64,000 nucleotides of DNA from Nakamurella sp040546275. Its GTDB lineage: Bacteria > Actinomycetota > Actinomycetes > Mycobacteriales > Nakamurellaceae. The position numbers and the translations under genes are program-made. The stretch lies in contig NZ_JBEPNO010000003.1 in NCBI RefSeq assembly GCF_040546275.1, positions 62,001-126,000 on the forward strand, in the 5' to 3' direction. This document shows positions 1-8,387 of this stretch, piece by piece. The notes below the pieces were generated by a model. The model was not told the DNA's origin, ran no database searches, and worked only from the letters and a program-made list of their open reading frames with translations. How positions within the stretch are numbered: position 1 is the stretch's first letter; each line of letters begins with the position of its first letter.

Positions 1-144
1 CTTCGCTATCGACACTTTCGGCCTCGGCCGCCTGGCCACCGAGTCCCTGAGATCTTCCCCGTCACCCTCGGACCCCTCTTCGGGACCGGCAGCGGCGATC
101 TCAGCGCCTCGGCTCTTGCGCCTCGGACGAAACAGAGCTCGCCG
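1..144. other. Window edge, no gene supported
   Basis: I see no convincing coding sequence here. A plus-strand frame is open from the edge into the downstream gene region but has mixed third-position use and no recognisable motif. It could be the tail of a neighbouring gene or the space beyond the stop of the oxidoreductase. Confidence 0.3.
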
Positions 145-1044
145 TCAGCCGAGCAATGCGGGGGCAAGCTTCTGGAGTTCGCGGAGGCCGACACCAGGCC
201 CGCCGGTCAGGGGCTGGATGCACACGTGGTCTGCGCCGGCATCGAGGTGTTCGTGGACCCTGGACCGAATGGTCTCGACATCGCCCCAGGGGACTATCGC
301 GTCGACCAGCCTGTCGCTGCCGCCGTCGGACAGATCGTCCTCGGTGAAACCGAAGGTCAGCAGGTTGCCCGTGTAGTTCGGCAGGTCGAGGTACATCTTC
401 ATGTAGGCCCGCGCGGTGGCCCGGGCGGTGGAGGGATCGGGATCGAGCACCACAGCCACCTCGGGTGCGAGCACCGGCGCCGGGCCGAGAGCCTCACGAG
501 CGAAAGCGGTGTGCTCCACCGGCACGAAGTACGGATGACTGCCCTGCGTGCGGGCGGCGGCGAGTTCGAGCATCTTGGGCCGCAGCGCGGCGACCAACCA
601 CGGCACGGGATTCACGGGTGAGCCACCCGCGTCGGCGGACTCATGCATGCGGTCGAGGTAGGTCCGCATGGTCGCCAACGGCTTGTCGTAGCGCTCGACG
701 AACTTGGCGTGCCCGATCCCGAGGCCCAGCACGAACCGATCGGGGAAGGCCTCGCCCAGGGTGTTGGCGCCGGAGACAGCCGTATCCGGTTCTCGGGCCC
801 AGACATTGGCGATCCCGGTGGCGACCGTGAGGTGCTCGGAGGCACTCAGCAGGATTGAGGCCTGCGCGAAGGCCTCCTTCCGGTTCTCGGCGATCCACAG
901 GGTGGGGTAGCCCATCGCCTCGATCTGGCCGGCCGCGTCGCGGGCGGCGCGCGCCGGTAGCGATTCGAGCGCCCCCAGCCAGACTCCCACCCGGCCGAGC
1001 CGGGTCCGCAGGGCCGTCAGATCCACGTTCCTGATGTTCGACAT
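145..1044 (-). CDS. LLM-class F420-dependent oxidoreductase
   Basis: The 299-residue product looks like a luciferase-like monooxygenase of the actinobacterial F420-dependent type (TIGR03620-like). These TIM-barrel proteins use reduced F420 as hydride donor in the cytoplasm; the substrate cannot be read from sequence. Visible family features are the early 'GRVGVWLG' strand, 'MGYPTLWIAE', 'LTVATGIANVWAR' and 'FPDRFVLGLGIGH'. The C-terminal 'GADHVCIQPL' matches the last barrel strands. Length is normal. The ATG at 1044 is preceded only by a weak GAGGC. A TATGTT hexamer sits just upstream, so the transcript could be leaderless. It stands alone, on the same strand as aceB, beyond a hairpin that probably ends the aceB message. 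Confidence 0.85.
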   Translation of the reverse strand: MSNIRNVDLTALRTRLGRVGVWLGALESLPARAARDAAGQIEAMGYPTLWIAENRKEAFAQASILLSASEHLTVATGIANVWAREPDTAVSGANTLGEAFPDRFVLGLGIGHAKFVERYDKPLATMRTYLDRMHESADAGGSPVNPVPWLVAALRPKMLELAAARTQGSHPYFVPVEHTAFAREALGPAPVLAPEVAVVLDPDPSTARATARAYMKMYLDLPNYTGNLLTFGFTEDDLSDGGSDRLVDAIVPWGDVETIRSRVHEHLDAGADHVCIQPLTGGPGVGLRELQKLAPALLG

Positions 1045-1130
1045 GCCTCGAACATAGCGAGCTTCCGCTGGCCTGATAGACTTGTTGGCGCCACCTGGGT
1101 GCCAAACGCCCCACGGGGACCTCGCTGACC

Positions 1131-1164
1131 CCGGTAGGACGTCGCATGTGCAACGTCCTACCGG
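1131..1164 (-). terminator. Hairpin after aceB
   Basis: A perfect 12-bp stem (1131-1142 with 1153-1164, arm CCGGTAGGACGT) encloses a 10-nt loop and starts 10 nt beyond the aceB stop. There is no T-run, as is usual for actinobacterial terminators. Confidence 0.65.
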
Positions 1165-1174
1165 AGTTCCACGC

Positions 1175-2845
1175 TCAGCCTTCGACGCGTTCGGACATCC
1201 GCAGATCCTCGGGCCGCAGCGGACCCGTCATCCGCAGCCCGGATTCCAGCAGGTACTTCACATAGGCGTACTGCGTGAAGAACCCGGGCATCGTGTCGCC
1301 GAGCGAGGCATACTCGAAGATGTCCCTGGCAGCCTCGAGGCGTTGCTGCGCCTGCGAATCGGCGTCGCGGCCCAGGCGCGCGAGTTCGTCGCGCACCAGC
1401 CGGCGGACGAGTTCCGCGGTCACCCTCGGACCCTCGGCCAGCGCCACGTCGTTGTGGATCCACTGCCAGACCTGGGCCCGCGAGATCTCCACCGTTGCCG
1501 CGTCCTCCATCAGGTTCTCGATGGTGACCGCACCCGTGCCGCCCACCCACGCAGCCAGGTAGCGCAGGGCTACCGAGATGTTGGTGAGCAGACCCTCCAT
1601 CGTGACCTCGCCGTGGGCGGTGCCGATGGCCAGCAGGTCGGCCGCCTGCACCCTGACCTCCGGCCGTTGCCTGGCGATCTGGTGCGCACGTTCTCCCAGC
1701 ACCTCGCCGAAAGCGGTTCTGGCGACCGGGATCAGGCCCGGATGGGCCACCCACGAGCCGTCGAAACCATCCGCCGCCTCGCGCTGCTTGTCCGACCGGA
1801 CCTTCGCCAGGGCGAGCTTGGTGGCGTTCTCGTCCTGCTTGTTCGGCACGAACGCCGCCATGCCCCCGATGGCGTGGGCTCCCCGCCGGTGACAGGTGGC
1901 GACCAGCAGTTCGGTGTAGGCCCGCATGAATGGCGTGGTCATGGTGATCTGGGTGCGGTCCGGCAGCACGAAGTCCGGCCCCCGGTGGGCGAAAGTCCTG
2001 ATGTAGGAGAAGATGTAGTCCCAGCGACCGGCGTTCAGGCCGGCACTGTGATCGCGGAGTTCGTAGAGGATCTCCTCCATCTCGAACGCCGCCGGCAGCG
2101 TCTCGATCAGGACCGTGGCGCGGATGGTGCCCTGCGGGATGCCGAGCAGATCCTGGGCCATCACGAAGACGTCGTTCCAGAGGCGTGCCTCCAGCTGGGA
2201 CTCCAGCTTCGGGAGGTAGAAGTAGGGTCCGGCACCCGACTCGATCAGCGTCCTGGCGTTGTGCCAGAAGTACAGCCCGAAGTCGACGAGCGACGCGGGC
2301 AGCGGACGCCCGTCGATCGTCAGGTGCTTCTCGCAGAGATGCCAGCCACGCGGACGCATCATCACGGTCGGGTGGTCGGCGCCGACCTCGTAGTGCTTGC
2401 CACCTTCGGTGAACGAAAGCGCCCCGCGCAGCGCGTCGAACAGGTTGAGCTGCGCCGAGACGATGTTCTCCCAGCTCGGAGCCGTCGAGTCCTCGAGGTC
2501 CGCCATCCAGACGTCGGCGCCGGAGTTCAGCGCATTGACGGCCATCTTGCGGGTGGGTGGACCGGTGATCTCGACCTGGCGCTTGGTCAGACCGGGACCG
2601 GGCGCGGCCACCTGCCAGCCGGGGTCGGCGCGGACCGACCGGGACGAGCCGAGGAAGCCGGGCGTCTCACCGGCCGAGATGCGCTTCGCGCGGGATCGAC
2701 GCTCGGCCAGCAGTTCGGCGCGGCGGCCGGCGAACGCGCCGTCCAAGGTGGCCACGAAGGCAAGGGCTTCCGGCGTGAGGATCTCCTCTCCGCGAGGGAT
2801 CTGCGGCCCGCGGACAGCCGGGGTCCGGGCGATGGTCGACGTCAT
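1175..2845 (-). CDS. aceB: Malate synthase A
   Basis: The 556-residue product is malate synthase of the A type. It condenses glyoxylate with acetyl-CoA to malate, the second step of the glyoxylate shunt. Family motifs include 'DLEDSTAPSWENIVSAQLNL', the active-site strand 'RPRGWHLCEKH' and 'PKLESQLEARLWNDVF'. The ATG at 2845 is chosen because it gives the normal N-terminus (MTSTIARTP) and overlaps by ATGA the stop of a small upstream ORF. An in-frame GTG at 2893 would add 16 atypical residues. It lies downstream of aceA on the same strand, so the two shunt enzymes are probably one operon, with a RamB-like regulator on the other side. Confidence 0.96.
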   Translation of the reverse strand: MTSTIARTPAVRGPQIPRGEEILTPEALAFVATLDGAFAGRRAELLAERRSRAKRISAGETPGFLGSSRSVRADPGWQVAAPGPGLTKRQVEITGPPTRKMAVNALNSGADVWMADLEDSTAPSWENIVSAQLNLFDALRGALSFTEGGKHYEVGADHPTVMMRPRGWHLCEKHLTIDGRPLPASLVDFGLYFWHNARTLIESGAGPYFYLPKLESQLEARLWNDVFVMAQDLLGIPQGTIRATVLIETLPAAFEMEEILYELRDHSAGLNAGRWDYIFSYIRTFAHRGPDFVLPDRTQITMTTPFMRAYTELLVATCHRRGAHAIGGMAAFVPNKQDENATKLALAKVRSDKQREAADGFDGSWVAHPGLIPVARTAFGEVLGERAHQIARQRPEVRVQAADLLAIGTAHGEVTMEGLLTNISVALRYLAAWVGGTGAVTIENLMEDAATVEISRAQVWQWIHNDVALAEGPRVTAELVRRLVRDELARLGRDADSQAQQRLEAARDIFEYASLGDTMPGFFTQYAYVKYLLESGLRMTGPLRPEDLRMSERVEG

Positions 2846-2910
2846 GTCTGCGGCCCGCCCAGGGTGATGTGGTTCGTGACCTGCGCCCCGCACAGGGTGA
2901 TGTGGTTCAT
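2842..2910 (-). CDS. Leader ORF (22 codons) upstream of aceB
   Basis: A 22-codon frame begins at ATG 2910. AAAGGA lies nine nucleotides upstream, a better ribosome binding site than aceB itself has. It ends in a TGA that overlaps the aceB ATG (ATGA), so translational coupling is likely. The peptide has two near-copies of NHITL-x-G, encoded by a 20-bp direct repeat (2860-2879 and 2893-2912) with a 33-bp period. It is too short for a domain. It may be a coupling or leader peptide, or the repeat may be an operator and the frame fortuitous. Between aceA and aceB it is the only sequence besides the binding site. Confidence 0.5.
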   Translation of the reverse strand: MNHITLCGAQVTNHITLGGPQT

Positions 2911-2949
2911 GAGAGATGGTCCTTTCGTCCTTCGAGGAGAGATCGCTGA

Positions 2950-4290
2950 TCAGTGGAATTGCTGGGCTTCGGTGGAACCGGCCAGGGCGAGCGTTCCGCT
3001 GTCCGGGTTGATGGCCGTGGAGACCTTGTCGAAGTAACCGGTGCCGACCTCCGCCTGGTGCTTGACCGCCGTGTAACCGTCACCCTCGGCAGCGAACTCG
3101 GCTTCCTGCAATTCGACGTAGGCGGACATCCCCTGCTGGGCATAACCGTTGGCCAGATGGAACATCGAGTGGTTCAGCGCGTGGAACCCGGCCAGCGTGA
3201 TGAACTGGAAGGCGTAGCCGAGGTCGCCGAGTTCGTCCTGGAAGGAGGCGATCTCGCTGTCGCTGAGCGCCGCTTTCCAGTTGAACGACGGCGAGCAGTT
3301 GTAGGCCAGCTTCTTACCGGGGAACTCGCGGTGGAGCTCGGTGGCGAATTCCCGGGCCAGCCCGAGATCCGGGGTACCGGTCTCCACCCAGATCAGGTCG
3401 CTGTACGGCGCGTACGCCTTGGCCCTGGCGAGCACCGGCTCGATCCCGTTGCGCACCCGGAAGAAGCCCTCGCTGGTGCGCTCGCCGGTGGTGAACGGCG
3501 CGTCGATCGGGTCGACGTCGCTGGTCAGCAGATCGGCGGCCAGTGCGTCGGTGCGGGCCACGATCAGCGTCGGCATGCCGTACAGATCAGCCGCGAGCCG
3601 GGCGGCGTTGAGCGTGCGGATGTGCTGCGCCGTCGGGATCAGCACCTTGCCGCCGAGGTGGCCGCACTTCTTCTCCGATGCCAGCTGGTCCTCCCAGTGC
3701 ACACCGGCCGCACCCGAGGCGATCATGGACTTCATCAGCTCGAACGCGTTCAGCGGTCCGCCGAAACCGGCCTCCGCGTCGGCGACGATCGGCACCAGGT
3801 AGTCGATGTCGTCCTTGCCGGTGGAGTGGTCGATCTGGTCGGCCCGCATCAGCGCGTTGTTGATGCGACGGACGACGGCCGGCACCGAGTTTGCCGGGTA
3901 CAGGCTCTGGTCGGGGTAGGTCTGGCCGGCCAGGTTGGCGTCGGCGGCGACCTGCCAGCCGGACAGATAGATCGACTCCAGGCCGCCGCGCACCATCTGC
4001 ACGGCCTGGTTGCCCGTCATCGCGCCGAGCGCCCTGGTGAAGGTGGTGTTCTGCAACAGGTTCCAGAGCTTCTCCGCGCCGAGGCGGGCCAGCGTGTGCT
4101 CCTCGACGACGCTCCCGCGAAGGTTGACCACGTCGGCGGCGGTGTAGGTGCGCTTGATGCCGGCCCAGCGCTCTGCAGTGGCCCATTCGTGCTCCAGGAG
4201 CGCCACCGCGTCATGGCGGCTGCCCTTGGTTGACGACGGAACTGCTTGCGCAGCAGTGGAAGTGGCCTCGGTGATGGGACTGGCGGTCAT
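2950..4290 (-). CDS. aceA: Isocitrate lyase
   Basis: The 446-residue product is a group I isocitrate lyase, cleaving isocitrate to glyoxylate and succinate at the entry to the glyoxylate shunt. The catalytic loop KKCGH is present ('SEKKCGHLGGKVL'), as are 'VPIVADAEAGFGG' for metal and substrate binding and 'AYNCSPSFNWK' near the C-terminus. Length fits the short actinobacterial form (Icl1-like). The ATG at 4290 has AGAGGA seven nucleotides upstream. It leads the aceA - leader ORF - aceB set and is divergent from ramB, so control by that regulator on acetate, fatty acids or other C2 sources is expected. Confidence 0.97.
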   Translation of the reverse strand: MTASPITEATSTAAQAVPSSTKGSRHDAVALLEHEWATAERWAGIKRTYTAADVVNLRGSVVEEHTLARLGAEKLWNLLQNTTFTRALGAMTGNQAVQMVRGGLESIYLSGWQVAADANLAGQTYPDQSLYPANSVPAVVRRINNALMRADQIDHSTGKDDIDYLVPIVADAEAGFGGPLNAFELMKSMIASGAAGVHWEDQLASEKKCGHLGGKVLIPTAQHIRTLNAARLAADLYGMPTLIVARTDALAADLLTSDVDPIDAPFTTGERTSEGFFRVRNGIEPVLARAKAYAPYSDLIWVETGTPDLGLAREFATELHREFPGKKLAYNCSPSFNWKAALSDSEIASFQDELGDLGYAFQFITLAGFHALNHSMFHLANGYAQQGMSAYVELQEAEFAAEGDGYTAVKHQAEVGTGYFDKVSTAINPDSGTLALAGSTEAQQFH

Positions 4291-4421
4291 CGTGGTTCCT
4301 CTCGGATCGCGGGTAATTCTCTGCCCGTCGTTGGGCCTGAGACCTACTTTGTGGTCAAGAACAAGAGCCCAACAAGAAATTGTGACGTCAAGAAACGCGA
4401 TTCTTACGATATTGTGCAGAG
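4291..4421. promoter_or_regulatory. Divergent aceA/ramB control region
   Basis: This AT-richer region separates aceA and ramB. A direct repeat GTCAAGAA occurs at 4354-4361 and 4387-4394, 33 bp apart (about three helical turns). On the minus strand each copy reads TTCTTGAC and supplies a TTGAC core. For ramB, TTGTGA (4380-4385) and TACGAT (4405-4410) could serve as -35 and -10 with a 19-bp spacer, leaving a very short leader. TGACGTCA (4383-4390) is palindromic. I do not see the published Corynebacterium RamB box. Confidence 0.5.
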
Positions 4422-5864
4422 ATGGCGAACCAGGGCGACAACACCGACCTACTGACGATCGGACGGCGCCTGCGACACCTGCGCCGGACCAAGGGTTTGA
4501 CGCTGGACGAGGCCGGTGCGGCCGCCGGGTTGTCGGCGTCGGCGATCTCGTTGATCGAGAACGGCAAGCGCGAACCCAAGCTGTCGGTACTGACCGCGCT
4601 GGCCTCCGCGATGGGGTCCGATCTGGCTGATCTGCTCGCCTCGAAGGCCCCCAGCCGGCGGGCGGCGCTGGAGATCGAACTGGAGCGGGCCCAGCGGGCC
4701 GACTCCTTCAAGGCGCTGGGCGTGCCGGCGGTTCGCCCCGGTCCCAGGCTCCCGACGGAGGCACTCGAGGCCCTCGTCGGGATGCACCGGGCGCTGGCCG
4801 ACGTCCAGGCCGAACGGGCCGCGACGCCGGAGCAGGCCCGGCGGGCCAATGCCGATCTACGCGACCGGATGCGCGAGCAGAACAACTACTTCGGCGAGAT
4901 CGAGAAGATTGCCGACGATCTGCTCACCGCTACCCGTTACGTAGCCGGCCCGATCAGCCGGACGGGCGTCGACAAGATCGCCGCGCACCTCGGTTTCGAG
5001 CTCGTGCACACCGGCGACCTGCCCTCGTCCACCCGCACCGTCACCGATCTGGCGCACCGCAGGGTGTATCTGCCGCACCCGCAGATGGGGCAGCACGACT
5101 CCCGCACCCTGGCCCTCCAGGCTCTCGGACACGTGGTCCTTGGCCATCGGGTGCCGGCGGACTACGGCGAGTTCCTGACTCAGCGGGTGGAGATCAACTA
5201 CTTCGCCGCCGCGCTGCTGATCCCTCAACGGACAGCCGTGCCCATGCTGGCGACCGCCAAGGCGGCGAAGGACATCGCCATCGAGGACCTCCGTGATGCC
5301 TACGCCGTGTCGTACGAGACGGCTGCGCACCGGTTCACCAATCTCGCGACCGAGCACTTCGACCTGCCCGTGCACTTCATGCGGATTTCCTCGTCCGGGG
5401 TGATCTACAAGGCCTACGAGAACGACGGGGTGCACTTCCCGACCGACCCGGTGGGAGCCATCGAGGGCCAGCGGGTGTGCAAGTACTGGACCGCGCGGGT
5501 GGTGTTCGAGCAGGCCGACGTCTCAGCCGCGTACCGCCAGTACACCGACACCGGTTCCGGCACCTACTGGTGCACCGCCGTGGTGGACCGCACGAGCGCG
5601 GGCGATTTCTCGGTCAGCGTTGGGATGCCGTATGCGAATGCGAAGTGGATGCGCGGGCGGGAGACGGTCGAGCGGTCCCGGTCGAAGTGTCCCGACCCGT
5701 CGTGCTGCTCGCAGCCACCGGCAGAACTCGCCGGGCGATGGGTAGGCCAGGTCTGGCCGAGCGCGAGGGTGCACTCGCACCTGCTGGCCGCGATGCCGCC
5801 CGGCGTCTTCCCGGGCGTGGACGAAACCGAGGTGCTGAACTTCCTGGAACGCCACTCCTCCTGA
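4422..5864 (+). CDS. ramB: RamB-like transcriptional regulator (XRE + ImmA/IrrE-like + DUF2083)
   Basis: The 480-residue product has an N-terminal XRE helix-turn-helix (about residues 10-65, 'RLRHLRRTKGLTLDEAG' and 'LSASAISLIENGKR'). A middle ImmA/IrrE-like region follows, then a C-terminal DUF2083-type domain with Cys and Trp residues. This is the architecture of RamB and the short-chain fatty-acyl-CoA regulators of actinobacteria, which control acetate and glyoxylate-shunt genes. In the peptidase-like region the usual HExxH is replaced by 'LGHVVLGH', so catalysis is unlikely and ligand sensing more plausible. Divergence from aceA supports the assignment. The ATG at 4422 has no strong Shine-Dalgarno, so the message may be near-leaderless. 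Confidence 0.88.
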   Translation: MANQGDNTDLLTIGRRLRHLRRTKGLTLDEAGAAAGLSASAISLIENGKREPKLSVLTALASAMGSDLADLLASKAPSRRAALEIELERAQRADSFKALGVPAVRPGPRLPTEALEALVGMHRALADVQAERAATPEQARRANADLRDRMREQNNYFGEIEKIADDLLTATRYVAGPISRTGVDKIAAHLGFELVHTGDLPSSTRTVTDLAHRRVYLPHPQMGQHDSRTLALQALGHVVLGHRVPADYGEFLTQRVEINYFAAALLIPQRTAVPMLATAKAAKDIAIEDLRDAYAVSYETAAHRFTNLATEHFDLPVHFMRISSSGVIYKAYENDGVHFPTDPVGAIEGQRVCKYWTARVVFEQADVSAAYRQYTDTGSGTYWCTAVVDRTSAGDFSVSVGMPYANAKWMRGRETVERSRSKCPDPSCCSQPPAELAGRWVGQVWPSARVHSHLLAAMPPGVFPGVDETEVLNFLERHSS

Positions 5865-5874
5865 CGCTGCCACT

Positions 5875-5955
5875 GCGCATACCGAACTGCCCGGCGCGCG
5901 TCGATATGCCCGAAATGATTTGCTGAGGGCCAGTTCTGGCTACAACGGTATGCGC
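5875..5955. repeat. 81-bp intergenic element, copy 1
   Basis: The element starts GCGCATACCG and ends CGGTATGCGC, a 10-bp terminal inverted repeat, with a second internal pair GAACTG/CAGTTC. A homologous element of identical length lies at 54497-54577. The first 18 bases match at 16 positions and the last 18 at 15. It sits between the convergent ramB and MFS genes, so it may also act as a bidirectional terminator. Confidence 0.7.
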
Positions 5956-6006
5956 CGGGGTAGGGGTGGTCGTCAGGCGCGGAAGTGGTCAGGAGCGCCG
6001 CGGCCG

Positions 6007-7233
6007 TCAGGCGCGTGAGGGCAGAACCCGGAGGCCAAGCGCGACCGCGGTACCGGCGACCATCGCGGCCGCCGACACGGCGAACGCAGCGGCCGGGGAC
6101 ACCGAGTCGACCAGGTGGCCACCGATCCCCGATCCGACGGCATATCCGACGACCAACCCGCTGGACAGCAGCGTCATGACGCCGGCTGCGCGTGGGGCAC
6201 TGACCTCGCGCTCGGCCATCGAGAACAACGTGATGATGTACGGCCCGACGGCGCATCCGAGCGGCACCATGACGGCGATCATCGCCGGGAGGCCGCTCAG
6301 GAACAGGAGCGGTGTCGCGAGCACCACCAGGGCCGCGGCGAAGAACGCGAGTCGATTGCCCAGTGCGAACCGGGCCGGGATCGCCGCACAGGCGAGCCCT
6401 GCGATCGCACTGCCGATCCCCATGGTCGCGTAGATGCCACCGGCCGCCCCGGCGACGCCGGCCCGGGCCGCCATGCCGGCGACGCCAGTCTGCATCCCAC
6501 CGAAGAAGCACCCGATGGCGGCGCTCCCGCCCATCAGCGCAACGATTCTCGGATTGAATCGAGAGGGTGCGATGGAGCGTGGGCCGGCCGGCGCCGACTT
6601 GGCGGTCGGGTGCAGCGCCACGGCTGACCCGAAGACCCCGACCAGGACGGCCGCAGCCACCATGGCCACGGCGGGCGAGGCCAGTGCCGTCATCAGGCTG
6701 ACCGCGGCCGGTCCGAGCACGTAGGCGGTCTCGTCCGCCGCGCCCTCGTAGGACATCGCATAGCCGAGCCGCGGGCCACCTCTGGTCAACCTGACCCAGC
6801 GCGCCCGCACCATCGGCCCGATCTGCGGAGTGGATGCGCCGGACATGGCAGCCATCCCGTAGATGACGGCCAACGGCGCGTGTCCGACGACCAGTGCGAC
6901 CAGCGCAAGCGTGGCAGCGGCATTGAGCAGGGAGGCGGTCAGCATCACGCCGCGCTGGCCGAGGTGATCGGCGAGCCGACCGACGGCCGGACCGCCGACG
7001 GCCGAACCCGCGGCCAGGAATCCGGCGGCGACACCGCCGGCGCCGATGGAGTTGAAACTGGACGACACCAGGACGACGGTCCCGATCTGCGTCATCGAGA
7101 TCGGTAGGCGGGCCAGGAAGGCCAGTGGCAGGAACGCCGTGCCGGACAGCTGGGGCAGACGGCGGTACTGGGCGACCACCGTGCGGAAGGAGGGACCGGT
7201 GGATGGCGGGGCCATCAGGGGTGCGGCAGACAC
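6007..7233 (-). CDS. MFS transporter, probable exporter
   Basis: The 408-residue product is a 12-segment major facilitator superfamily protein. It has alternating hydrophobic helices and the loop 'VGRLADHLGQRGVM' between helices 2 and 3, close to the MFS motif GxLaDrxGrR. The substrate is unknown; small drug or sugar exporters share this layout. I place the start at GTG 7233 because GGAG lies seven nucleotides upstream. An ATG at 7305 would add 24 hydrophilic residues without a binding site, and an ATG at 7215 is also possible. Neighbours give no pathway link. Confidence 0.8.
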   Translation of the reverse strand: MSAAPLMAPPSTGPSFRTVVAQYRRLPQLSGTAFLPLAFLARLPISMTQIGTVVLVSSSFNSIGAGGVAAGFLAAGSAVGGPAVGRLADHLGQRGVMLTASLLNAAATLALVALVVGHAPLAVIYGMAAMSGASTPQIGPMVRARWVRLTRGGPRLGYAMSYEGAADETAYVLGPAAVSLMTALASPAVAMVAAAVLVGVFGSAVALHPTAKSAPAGPRSIAPSRFNPRIVALMGGSAAIGCFFGGMQTGVAGMAARAGVAGAAGGIYATMGIGSAIAGLACAAIPARFALGNRLAFFAAALVVLATPLLFLSGLPAMIAVMVPLGCAVGPYIITLFSMAEREVSAPRAAGVMTLLSSGLVVGYAVGSGIGGHLVDSVSPAAAFAVSAAAMVAGTAVALGLRVLPSRA

Positions 7234-7396
7234 AGGGGAACTCCGAGTACTCGACTGCGGGCACCATCCCACCCCCGGCGCCACAAAACCCTGTGCTGGA
7301 CTCATCGTAGCGACTGTTCGCCGGTAGAACCGCCCACGTGCCGCACTATCGTCAGGTGAAGGTGGTGGAATTGGTCACCAGCGCACCGGCCACCGC

Positions 7397-7438
7397 GTAC
7401 CGATCACCTCGTACCGATCACCTCGTACCGATCACCAC
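7397..7438. repeat. 14-bp tandem repeat, three copies
   Basis: Three copies of GTACCGATCACCTC run across the 3' end of the methyltransferase gene. The second copy supplies its stop codon. The period is not a multiple of three, so changes in copy number would alter the C-terminus. Confidence 0.85.
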
Positions 7439-8218
7439 CGTGGATCCGACCTCCTCGTTCTCGACCAGGCGCGTCCGCAGACCGGCCGCCGCCATCATCG
7501 CCATGCTGACCGGCGCCTGCTCCTGGCTCGCTTCGACCAGGAGATGCCCGCCGCGGGCGAGCCAGACCGGGGCGGCCGCGATGACCCTGGCCTGGATCCG
7601 CAGCCCGTCCGATCCGCCGTCGAGCGCGCCCTGCGGCTCGTGCAGACGGGCTTCCGGTGGCATCAGGGCGATGGCGTTCGTCGGGACGTAGGGCGCATTC
7701 GCCACCAGCAGGTCGATCCGTCCACGTAGATCCGCCGGCAACGGTTCGAAGAGGTCGCCCTGGAACACCCGTCCGTCGAACACATTTCGCTCTGCGCAGT
7801 GGACTGCCGCCGGATCGATGTCGGCCGCGACCAGCTCCACGGACCCCAGCGCGGCGGCGACCGCCACCCCCATCGCTCCGGATCCACAACAGAGATCCAG
7901 GACGACCGGACGAGTCCCGGCCGGCAGACGCCGCCCCAACGCCACGGCCTGTTCGACCAGCATCTCGGTCCGACGTCGCGGCACGAAGACGCCCGGCTCG
8001 ATCACGATGCGCAGACCGCAGAACGCGGCCCATCCGAGGATCACCTCCAACGGCAGCCCCGCCACCCGGCGGTCGATCATCTGCTGCAGGTTCGCGTCCG
8101 AAGTCGATCCGGAGATCAACAGGTCCGCCTCCTCCTCCGCGAAGACGCAGCCGGCGCCGCGGAGCCGGTCGACGACCTGGGCGGTCTGCGGGGCCGGGGC
8201 GGGACCGTCAGCGGACAC
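7418..8218 (-). CDS. PrmC-like protein N5-glutamine methyltransferase
   Basis: The 266-residue product is a SAM-dependent methyltransferase of the PrmC/HemK group, close to the actinobacterial 'putative N5-glutamine methyltransferase' paralogue (TIGR03704-like). The SAM motif is 'VLDLCCGSGAMGVAV' (about residues 105-120). The catalytic tetrad is NAPY rather than the usual NPPY ('VANAPYVPTNA'), typical of this side branch. 'PLEVILGWAAFCGL' and 'VFVPRRRTEMLVE' match the N-terminal substrate region. A canonical PrmC would methylate release factors; the substrate of this branch is less clear. Divergent from the helicase gene. The last codons lie in a tandem repeat. Confidence 0.82.
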   Translation of the reverse strand: MSADGPAPAPQTAQVVDRLRGAGCVFAEEEADLLISGSTSDANLQQMIDRRVAGLPLEVILGWAAFCGLRIVIEPGVFVPRRRTEMLVEQAVALGRRLPAGTRPVVLDLCCGSGAMGVAVAAALGSVELVAADIDPAAVHCAERNVFDGRVFQGDLFEPLPADLRGRIDLLVANAPYVPTNAIALMPPEARLHEPQGALDGGSDGLRIQARVIAAAPVWLARGGHLLVEASQEQAPVSMAMMAAAGLRTRLVENEEVGSTVVIGTR

Positions 8219-8387
8219 CAGGCTCCCCCACCGGACAGGTCACACTTCCCGTGGCCGGGCAGGGCGACCGCTTCGTCCAGATCTGGCGCACACTGGACAG
8301 GTTGCACCGCCCCCGGCTTCCTCCGGGCGGCGGGGCTCATCTGAGCGGCCCACACCCCGGGCCGACCTACGACCCATGAGGACCTAC

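Noticed and set aside
1082..3037. Long plus-strand open frame (651 codons) opposite aceB
   Set aside because: It is the antisense of a clear malate synthase. Long antisense frames are common at this GC content and its composition is Arg/Gly/His-rich without motifs.
7818..8387. Upstream extension of the XPB helicase frame
   Set aside because: It overlaps the PrmC-like gene in antisense and adds Arg/Pro/Ser-rich sequence. The GTG at 8388 with GAGGA gives the known family N-terminus.
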